A stretch of 64,000 nt of DNA from Herminiimonas sp. Its GTDB lineage: Bacteria; Pseudomonadota; Gammaproteobacteria; Burkholderiales; Burkholderiaceae. Both the position numbers and the translations under genes were made by a program. Where the stretch lies: positions 186,001-250,000 of the forward strand of contig NZ_JAURVN010000018.1 in the NCBI RefSeq assembly GCF_030655415.1, read 5' to 3'. Below the pieces are notes generated by a model. It was given only the letters and a program-made list of their open reading frames with translations, was not told the origin of the DNA and ran no database searches. Below are positions 55,621-64,000 of the stretch, in pieces (within the stretch, counting starts at the first letter, position 1; the number at the start of each line of letters is the position of its first letter).

Positions 55621-55833
55621 ATGACCACTATCCGCTTTAAAGAAAACGAGCCGTTCGAAGTCGCTATGCGTCGCTTCAAGCGCACTATTGAAAAAACCGG
55701 TTTGCTGACCGATTTGCGCGCGCGCGAGTTTTACGAGAAGCCAACTGCTGAACGTAAGCGCAAGCTCGCTGCAGCTGTGAAACGCCATTACAAGCGTATC
55801 CGCAGCCAGCAATTGCCTAAAAAGCTTTACTAA
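55621..55833 (+). CDS. rpsU: 30S ribosomal protein S21
   Basis: A 70-residue basic protein with [21 protein letters not shown] and a Lys/Arg-rich end, as in S21. ATG 55621 is chosen; an in-frame upstream codon at 55564 would add 19 unlikely residues. It opens the rpsU-yqeY-dnaG-rpoD block. A terminator follows. Confidence 0.97.
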   Translation: MTTIRFKENEPFEVAMRRFKRTIEKTGLLTDLRAREFYEKPTAERKRKLAAAVKRHYKRIRSQQLPKKLY

Positions 55834-55881
55834 TTTCCAAGCTGCGCGCCTGATGTGCGTGCAGTTCAAGAAGTTGGTTGC

Positions 55882-55922
55882 AAACCCGCTCCGGTGTTGG
55901 TCCGCAGCGGGTTTTGGCGTTT
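55882..55922 (+). terminator. Intrinsic terminator after rpsU
   Basis: AAACCCGCT / AGCGGGTTT form a 9-bp stem followed by TGGCGTTTTT. It probably gives partial read-through into yqeY-dnaG-rpoD. Confidence 0.75.
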
Positions 55923-55982
55923 TTAATGATCTGATTTTATTGGGTCGTTTTTAAAAATTAACTACCAGATACCGGAGTGCGT

Positions 55983-56432
55983 ATGAGCTTGAAAGAACAG
56001 ATCACCGAAGACATGAAATCGGCAATGCGCGCCAAAGAAGCTGGCAAGCTCGGTACGATTCGCCTGATTACTTCTGCGATCAAGCAAAAAGAAGTCGATG
56101 AACGTATCGAGTTGAACGACACGCAAGTACTCGCGATCATTGAAAAAATGATCAAGCAACGCAAGGATTCGATTTCGCAATTCCAGGCTGGTGGACGTCA
56201 GGATCTGGTTGATATCGAAGAAGCAGAACTCACAGTCTTGACCACTTATATGCCAAGCGCGTTGTCCGATGCAGAAGTGCAGGGCGAAGTTGCCGCTGCG
56301 GTCACAGCATCTGGTGCTGCCGGCCCGCAGGATATGGGCAAGGTCATGGCAATTTTGAAGGCGAAGCTGGCTGGTCGCGCTGACATGACGGCAGTATCCG
56401 GCTTGGTTAAAGCTGCATTGACCAAAGGCTGA
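55983..56432 (+). CDS. yqeY: GatB/YqeY domain-containing protein
   Basis: A 149-residue helical protein related to the tRNA-binding tail of GatB. It shows MSLKEQITEDMKSAMRAKE, the KQRKDSISQF block and the terminal MGKVMAILKAKLAGRADM. Its role in the cell is not established. ATG 55983 has GGAG five bases ahead; the GTG at 55977 overlaps that site. Its place between rpsU and dnaG is common. Confidence 0.93.
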   Translation: MSLKEQITEDMKSAMRAKEAGKLGTIRLITSAIKQKEVDERIELNDTQVLAIIEKMIKQRKDSISQFQAGGRQDLVDIEEAELTVLTTYMPSALSDAEVQGEVAAAVTASGAAGPQDMGKVMAILKAKLAGRADMTAVSGLVKAALTKG

Positions 56433-56481
56433 TCGCCTCTAGTCGTCAAAAATTCCAACTCACTATTAGCTTGAACCCGAC

Positions 56482-58290
56482 GTGATTCCACAGTCGTTTA
56501 TTCAGGATCTGCTCAACCGCGTCGACATCGTCGATGTGGTGGGTCGCTACGTGCAGTTGAAAAAAGGCGGCGCCAATTTCATGGGCTTGTGCCCGTTTCA
56601 CAACGAAAAATCCCCCAGCTTTACGGTCAGCCCGACCAAGCAGTTTTATCACTGCTTTGGTTGTGGTGCGCATGGCACGGCGATCGGATTCTTGATCGAA
56701 TATTCCGGCATGGGATTTGTCGAAGCGGTCAAGGATCTGGCGCAAAACGTCGGCATGGTGGTGCCGGAAGCGGAAGATCGTTTGCCGCCTGCACAACGCG
56801 CTGAACAGCAAGCAAAGAGCATGGCCTTGTCAGAAGCGATGACGCGCGCGTGCGACTTTTATCGTCAGCAATTACGGCATGCGGAAACTGCAAAAAGTTA
56901 TTTGATCGGACGTGGATTAACTGGCGAAATCGCCGCACGTTACGGCATGGGTTACGCACCTGATGGTTGGGATGGTTTGCGCGCAGTGTTCCCTGATTAT
57001 GAAGTGGATGCGTTGGTTGAATCCGGCCTGGTCATCAATAAAGTGGATGAAGAAGGTGCGAGTAGCGGACAGCGCAAACGTTACGACCGATTCCGTGATC
57101 GCATCATGTTCCCGATTCGCAATTCCAAAGGTCAGGTGATCGGTTTTGGTGGTCGCGTGATGGGTGATGGCGAGCCTAAATACTTGAATTCGCCCGAAAC
57201 GCCCTTATTTCAAAAGGGTAGCGAACTGTACGGTTTGTTCGAGGCGCGACAAGCAATTCGCGATGCGGGTTACGCGCTGGTAACCGAAGGCTACATGGAC
57301 GTAGTGGCGCTGGCGCAACTGGGTTTCCCGCAAGTGGTGGCAACACTGGGCACGGCATGTACAGCGATACATGTGCAAAAGCTGCTGCGTCAAACTGATC
57401 AAGTAATTTTTAGTTTCGATGGCGACAAGGCAGGCCGACGTGCTGCACGGCGCGCGTTGGAAGCCAGCTTGCCGTATGCCGGAGACAATAAAGTAATCAA
57501 GTTTTTGTTTTTGCCTAGCGAGCACGATCCAGATAGTTTTGTGCGCGAGATGGGCGCCGAAGCATTTGAAAAACAAGTGCAAGACGCGATGCCTTTGTCG
57601 CAATTTCTGCTGAAAGAAGCGGTCGGCGATAACGATCTCGGCACACCCGAAGGCAGGGCGCGCGCGCAGTTTGATGCGAAGCCTTTGTTGCAAGCATTGC
57701 CCGCGTCGTCATTACGTTTGCAGATCGTGCGCAGTTTGGCGCAAGTGACAGAAAGTACGCCGGCAGAAATAGAAGCGCTGTTTGAATTGGCGCAACCGAT
57801 TTCACGTGTGCGTGCCGCGCCGCCTAAAGGCAAGCGCACTGCGCCTATAGGATTGGAACGCCAGATCATGCGCCTGTTGGTGGCGCATCCGGTGTTGGCT
57901 GCCGAGCTTGATCAAGCTGCATTGAATGTGGCAACGTACTTCGCGCCAGATCGCGCCGACATGCTGGAACAGTTGGTAGAAATGAGTCGTGAAATGGGCG
58001 CGCACGCAAACTTTGCGACTTTGGCTGAATTGTTACGTTCGACTGGTTCCGATTTCGATCCATTGATTGCGGAAATAGCCGCCGATACCGAATCGAATAT
58101 TGATGTGGCCCGACTTGAACTGGCTGGTGCAATTCGGCAAACAAAAATGAAAGTCTTGGCTGCAGAAATTGAAACGCTGATTACAACCGGCTTGGGTAGC
58201 GAGGAGGCACAGTCGCGTTACCGCGATTTAACCTTGCAGCAAGAACAATTAAGGCGTCAAGCGCAGGCAGAAAAAGTGCAAAGAGACTAA
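56482..58290 (+). CDS. dnaG: DNA primase
   Basis: Makes RNA primers at the replication fork. The 602-residue protein has the CHC2 zinc ligands C37, H40, C58 and C61, TOPRIM motifs EGYMDVVAL and SFDGDKAGRRAA, and a C-terminal helical region that should bind DnaB. It begins with GTG (MIPQSFIQDLLNRVDIVDVV), 49 bases after yqeY. Confidence 0.97.
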   Translation: MIPQSFIQDLLNRVDIVDVVGRYVQLKKGGANFMGLCPFHNEKSPSFTVSPTKQFYHCFGCGAHGTAIGFLIEYSGMGFVEAVKDLAQNVGMVVPEAEDRLPPAQRAEQQAKSMALSEAMTRACDFYRQQLRHAETAKSYLIGRGLTGEIAARYGMGYAPDGWDGLRAVFPDYEVDALVESGLVINKVDEEGASSGQRKRYDRFRDRIMFPIRNSKGQVIGFGGRVMGDGEPKYLNSPETPLFQKGSELYGLFEARQAIRDAGYALVTEGYMDVVALAQLGFPQVVATLGTACTAIHVQKLLRQTDQVIFSFDGDKAGRRAARRALEASLPYAGDNKVIKFLFLPSEHDPDSFVREMGAEAFEKQVQDAMPLSQFLLKEAVGDNDLGTPEGRARAQFDAKPLLQALPASSLRLQIVRSLAQVTESTPAEIEALFELAQPISRVRAAPPKGKRTAPIGLERQIMRLLVAHPVLAAELDQAALNVATYFAPDRADMLEQLVEMSREMGAHANFATLAELLRSTGSDFDPLIAEIAADTESNIDVARLELAGAIRQTKMKVLAAEIETLITTGLGSEEAQSRYRDLTLQQEQLRRQAQAEKVQRD

Positions 58291-58307
58291 TTTTGCTCTT
58301 GTGTAGA

Positions 58308-58335
58308 GGGGGAATGCGCCCCCATATGTTATAAT
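58308..58335 (+). promoter_or_regulatory. Hairpin and -10-like element between dnaG and rpoD
   Basis: A GGGGG-AATGCG-CCCCC hairpin (58308-58323) is followed by TATAAT (58330-58335). The -10 is perfect, but I see no good -35, so an rpoD promoter here is likely but weakly supported. The hairpin may dampen dnaG read-through. Confidence 0.4.
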
Positions 58336-58496
58336 TAAAGGCTTTCGATTCAACGCCTTAGAGTTGCAGGTGTTATAGGGATCGGGAAGAAAATCAATAA
58401 ACTTGCGCGGGCGGAAGCCGGAGTTGAATGCGCAAATCTGCTCGTGAATGCGGCTTCTGTCGTATTTCAGGGCATAACCAGTTGGTAGTTGATCCA

Positions 58497-60965
<2,469 letters not shown>

Positions 60966-60981
60966 TTTCTAATCAGGTTAC

Positions 60982-61060
<79 letters not shown>

Positions 61061-61066
61061 CAATAC

Positions 61067-61097
61067 AAAAGGGTTACGTTCATTCGTAACCCTTTTT
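61067..61097 (+). terminator. Intrinsic terminator after the rpoD-linked tRNA
   Basis: AAAAGGGTTACG / CGTAACCCTTTT form a 12-bp stem with a six-base loop and a T-run. Confidence 0.92.
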
Positions 61098-61251
61098 TTA
61101 CGTCTAAATGTTTGTTCAGAGCATCTTTAGGGTGAATCGGGGGTAATATAATTCAGTCGGCACAAGTATCGACATTGATCAAAAAAGCACTATCAAACAA
61201 ATAGTTAGGTATCAACTGGATGGATCAGGCAACAACACCGCGAGCACGCAC

Positions 61252-62460
61252 ATGTTGAAACGAATCAATGTTGAACAGCTCCGTGTCGGAATGTTTATTC
61301 AGAAGTTTTGCAGCACTTGGGATGAGTCACCATTTTGGCGTACCTCGCTCTTGCTCGACAATCCCAAGGATTTGGAAAAGATTCAGGCCAGCGGTGTGGA
61401 AGAAGTGTGGATAGATATTTCCAAGGGTTTGGATATTGCGAAACCTGCCGCTGATAATATCGAAGCTGAACCCGCAGTACAAAAAATTGTTCCTCCACCA
61501 GTTTTAGCGCCGCGCCGCGCATCATTCGACGACGAAATGGCACGCGCCAAAAAAATATGCGCAGACGGCAAGACGGCTGTCACCACCATGTTTCAAGAAG
61601 CCCGAATGGGTAACGCGTTGAATACCGCGCGGGCGCATTCACTCGTGGAAGAAATTTCATCTTCCGTCATGCGCAATCCCGATGCGCTGATCAGTCTGGC
61701 CAGACTGAAAAATAAAGACGATTACACCTATATGCATTCAGTCGCGGTATGCGCGCTGATGATTGCACTTGCCAAAAAATTGCGACTGGATGACAAACAA
61801 ACCAGGGATGCAGGTTTGGCCGGACTATTGCACGATGTCGGAAAAATGATGGTATCGCAGTCGATACTGGATAAACCGGGCAAGCTGACGGATGACGAAT
61901 TCGTTGCAGTTAAAGAGCATCCGGTTGAGGGTCACAAGATTTTGTCCGAGTCACCGGATGTCAGTGAGGCCGCGCTGGATGTGTGCTTGCATCATCACGA
62001 ACGCTTCGATGGCACCGGTTATCCGCATCGCTTGGTAGGCGAGCAGATCAGTCTGTTCTCACGGATGGGTGCGGTGTGTGATGTGTACGATGCGATTACT
62101 TCCAATCGCGCTTACAAGGCGGGTTGGGAACCATCGGAATCCTTGCGCCGCATGGCGGAGTGGAACGGCCATTTTGACCCGGTGGTGTTCCAGGCATTTG
62201 TGAAGTGCATAGGTATTTATCCAACCGGTGCTTTGGTCAAATTGAAAACCGGACGTATCGGTGTCGTCGTGGAGCAGTCGGAAAGTTCGCTGCTCACACC
62301 AAAAGTAAAAGTTTTTTTCTCGGTCAAATCAAACGCCTACATTCCGCCGGAATTGGTCGATCTGGCGAAGTTGGAAGGCAGCGACAAAATTGTTGGTTTG
62401 GAAGACGCGCAAAAACTGGGGCTCAAGAATGTTCACGGCATGTGGGCGGGCCCGGCTTAG
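61252..62460 (+). CDS. HD-GYP domain cyclic-di-GMP phosphodiesterase with N-terminal DUF3391
   Basis: A 402-residue cytosolic protein. Residues 1-100 resemble DUF3391 (LKRINVEQLRVGMFIQKF). The HD-GYP domain has H162, the HD pair at 194-195 (LLHDVGKMM), HHHERFDGTGYP with GTGYP at 254-258 and the RMGAVCDVYDA block. These residues predict c-di-GMP hydrolysis. No receiver or membrane segment is seen, so the input is unknown. It is a single gene with a TATAAT-like element about 100 bases upstream. Confidence 0.92.
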   Translation: MLKRINVEQLRVGMFIQKFCSTWDESPFWRTSLLLDNPKDLEKIQASGVEEVWIDISKGLDIAKPAADNIEAEPAVQKIVPPPVLAPRRASFDDEMARAKKICADGKTAVTTMFQEARMGNALNTARAHSLVEEISSSVMRNPDALISLARLKNKDDYTYMHSVAVCALMIALAKKLRLDDKQTRDAGLAGLLHDVGKMMVSQSILDKPGKLTDDEFVAVKEHPVEGHKILSESPDVSEAALDVCLHHHERFDGTGYPHRLVGEQISLFSRMGAVCDVYDAITSNRAYKAGWEPSESLRRMAEWNGHFDPVVFQAFVKCIGIYPTGALVKLKTGRIGVVVEQSESSLLTPKVKVFFSVKSNAYIPPELVDLAKLEGSDKIVGLEDAQKLGLKNVHGMWAGPA

Positions 62461-62632
62461 ATTGACCTTCAAGTTTCGTACCCAAACTCTAGCGCTACAC
62501 CCTCAAATCGGTACTATTCTTCTTCCAAATTTTCTCCACCCTCAGCATTTTTCTCTGATAGAAATGCGCTATTTGCATTTTCTTGCATAAGTTTCTACCA
62601 AGAATTGATAGCCGCGCCAATTTCGCAATGAC

Positions 62633-62648
62633 TGGCACGTCAATTGCA
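62633..62648 (+). promoter_or_regulatory. Sigma-54 promoter of the PAS histidine kinase gene
   Basis: TGGCACG-TCAA-TTGCA is an exact match to the -24/-12 consensus with GG (62634-62635) and GC (62646-62647) ten bases apart. The start of transcription should lie near 62659, 42 bases before the ATG. Confidence 0.8.
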
Positions 62649-62700
62649 AACACCTTCGCAATCAATCATTGCAAAGTGACTATCCAGTGAGCGCAAGAAT

Positions 62701-63897
62701 ATGAAGACCCGATTGCCAGCGGAAGCCGAGCGCGCTTTATGGCGTGACAAGCTGATGTTGCTAATGGAATCGACCAGCGATGGCGTGTATGGCATCGACT
62801 TGGCGGGTCAGTGCACCTTCATCAATCCGGCCGGTGCAGCAATGCTGGGTTACTCGGTGGATCAGGTGCTGGGTCAAAACATGCATCGCTTGATGCATCA
62901 TTCACATGAACATGGCCACACTTATCCCGAAGAAGATTGCCCTATTTATCGCGCCTTTCGTGCCGGTCGTACCTGCAAGATAGACAAGGAAGTTTTTTGG
63001 CGCGCTGATGGTTCGTCGTTTGCGGTTGAGTATTCGTCGCATCAGATCGTCGAGCAGGGAAAAATCTGCGGCGCAGTGGTTCTCTTCAGCGATATTTCGC
63101 AACGCCGTCAGGAAGAGCGCCAATTACATAGAACTAATCGTGAACTGGAGTTGCGTGTCATTGAACGCACCGCTGAGCTATCGGGTGCTCTGGCGCAAAT
63201 GCGTGAGCTTTCTGCCTACGCTAACTCAGCTAGAGAAGAAGAGCGACGCCGCATCGCGCGCGAGATACATGATGAATTGGGCAGCTTGCTGGTAGCACTC
63301 AAGCTGGATGTTAACTGGATGGAAAAACGCGTCGTCGATCGGGCAGAAGTTGCGGGCAAATGCCGGACTATGAATCGCCTGATCGAATCCGCTGTAGAAA
63401 ATGTCGGTCGCATGATTACCGATCTGCGTCCTAGCATTCTCGATCATCAGGGTTTGATTGCTGCGCTCGAATGGCAGTTGCAAGAATTCATAGAGACGAC
63501 CGAGATGGCTTGTGAATCAAGTATCGAAGTTGCTGACGATATCCGTGCACCCGACGGTAATCTGGCGACGGCTATCTTCCGCATCTTTCAGGAAATGCTC
63601 AGCAACGTCGCGCGTCATGCGCAAGCCAGCGCACTGCAAATTCGCATACATCTGAATGAAAACGCATTGTCTATGGAAGTGCAAGATAACGGCGTAGGCG
63701 CGCAACCTTTCGATCTTGATAACAGTCGTTCATACGGCGTCATGGGCATGCGTGAACGTGCGATGCACTTTGGCGGTAGTCTGGAAATTATTAGTGCTCC
63801 TGGCCAGGGAACGCTTGCGCGCCTGCACATTCCTTTTGCACCGCAGAAGTGCGAAGCCGCGAGTAATCCTGAGAATTCGCACGGAGTCAGTGCATGA
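62701..63897 (+). CDS. Cytosolic PAS histidine kinase, NarL-partner (HisKA_3) type
   Basis: A 398-residue kinase with no membrane helix. The PAS domain spans about 18-135 and contains HHSHEHGHTYPEEDCPIYRAFR, a known PAS variant with several His. A coiled coil follows (136-170). The HisKA_3 dimerisation helix has phospho-acceptor H190 (EEERRRIAREIHDELG), and the HATPase has DNGVGA and GVMGMRERA. The downstream NarL-type regulator starts in an ATGA overlap. The signal is unknown; the sigma-54 promoter suggests nitrogen or stress control. Confidence 0.92.
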   Translation: MKTRLPAEAERALWRDKLMLLMESTSDGVYGIDLAGQCTFINPAGAAMLGYSVDQVLGQNMHRLMHHSHEHGHTYPEEDCPIYRAFRAGRTCKIDKEVFWRADGSSFAVEYSSHQIVEQGKICGAVVLFSDISQRRQEERQLHRTNRELELRVIERTAELSGALAQMRELSAYANSAREEERRRIAREIHDELGSLLVALKLDVNWMEKRVVDRAEVAGKCRTMNRLIESAVENVGRMITDLRPSILDHQGLIAALEWQLQEFIETTEMACESSIEVADDIRAPDGNLATAIFRIFQEMLSNVARHAQASALQIRIHLNENALSMEVQDNGVGAQPFDLDNSRSYGVMGMRERAMHFGGSLEIISAPGQGTLARLHIPFAPQKCEAASNPENSHGVSA

Positions 63898-64000
63898 TCA
63901 ACCTGCTTTTATGCGATGACCACCGCATGGTGCGCGAAGGCCTCAAACAAATTTTGGCCGATGCTGGCGATATCAATGTGATCGGCGAATGTGCCGATGG
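63894..64000 (+). CDS. NarL/FixJ-family response regulator, N-terminal part (cut by window end)
   Basis: Only 35 complete codons are inside the window. They read as a receiver domain opening with LLLCDDHRMVREGLKQIL, including the acidic pair. It overlaps the kinase stop by four bases, so kinase and regulator are coupled. The DNA-binding part is outside; the NarL class is inferred from the HisKA_3 partner and the DDHRMVREG start. Confidence 0.88.
   Translation, partial: MINLLLCDDHRMVREGLKQILADAGDINVIGECAD

Noticed and set aside
58308..58323. Hexaloop AATGCG between dnaG and rpoD as an ANTAR target
   Set aside because: It has A1 and G4, but there is no second hairpin and no overlapping terminator.

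Overview
The window is a gene-dense piece of a betaproteobacterial chromosome. Gene order (surA-pdxA-rsmA, glyQS-gmhB-plsC, rpsU-yqeY-dnaG-rpoD), the Bug-type TctC solute-binding protein and the protein sequences point to Burkholderiales, most likely Oxalobacteraceae close to Herminiimonas or Janthinobacterium. The genus is inferred from recognition, not from a search. I see no insertion sequence, prophage, CRISPR array, rRNA or broken gene.

Layout. 1-2308: end of surA, then pdxA and rsmA. 2397-2798: gloA. 2899-10830, minus strand: ygjP-like protease, plsC, gmhB, glyS, glyQ, lnt and corC, followed by ybeY, phoH and miaB (10959-13872). 13938-15460: a small secreted protein, dps and a two-helix membrane protein. 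15550-22274: tRNA-Met, miaA, mutL, a DedA protein, amiC, tsaE and an AEC permease. 22460-30033: a carboxylate sensing and uptake block with a DctS/DctR-like two-component system, a lone DctP-type binding protein and a complete tctCBA tripartite transporter. 30034-30575: a gene-poor stretch with two structured RNA candidates, one with a near-consensus sigma-70 promoter and an intrinsic terminator. 30576-37790: ogt, xerD, a small charged protein, an EEP-family hydrolase, ybaK, plsY, a chemoreceptor and tsaD.

37894-53679 is the most interesting part: a complete assimilatory nitrate island. It holds an ANTAR regulator (nasT-like), an ABC nitrate importer (nrtABC), a soluble PilJ/NIT-like protein with a chemoreceptor-like tip, a PP2C phosphatase-Ser/Thr kinase fusion, a NarK/NasA permease, nirB, nirD, a nitrate reductase with a fused C-terminal ferredoxin-like domain, ybiB and cobA (siroheme supply). 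Its control can be read from the sequence. Sigma-54 (-24/-12) promoters precede nrtA, narK and nirB, the last two divergent and sharing a spacer with an NtrC-like palindrome. The nrt leader carries two tandem hexaloop hairpins of the ANTAR-target type, the second overlapping the 5' arm of an intrinsic terminator. This predicts two checks on nrt: nitrogen limitation at initiation and nitrate at antitermination. No NasS-like nitrate-sensing partner of NasT is present here; the soluble PilJ/NIT-like protein is a candidate replacement.

53788-64000: a YhiN-family flavoprotein, a VOC protein, the rpsU-yqeY-dnaG-rpoD block (RpoD has a long Lys/Ala/Pro-rich N-terminus and an acidic run), a CAT-anticodon tRNA, an HD-GYP phosphodiesterase, and a PAS histidine kinase with its truncated NarL-type regulator. 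A textbook sigma-54 promoter also lies upstream of the kinase.
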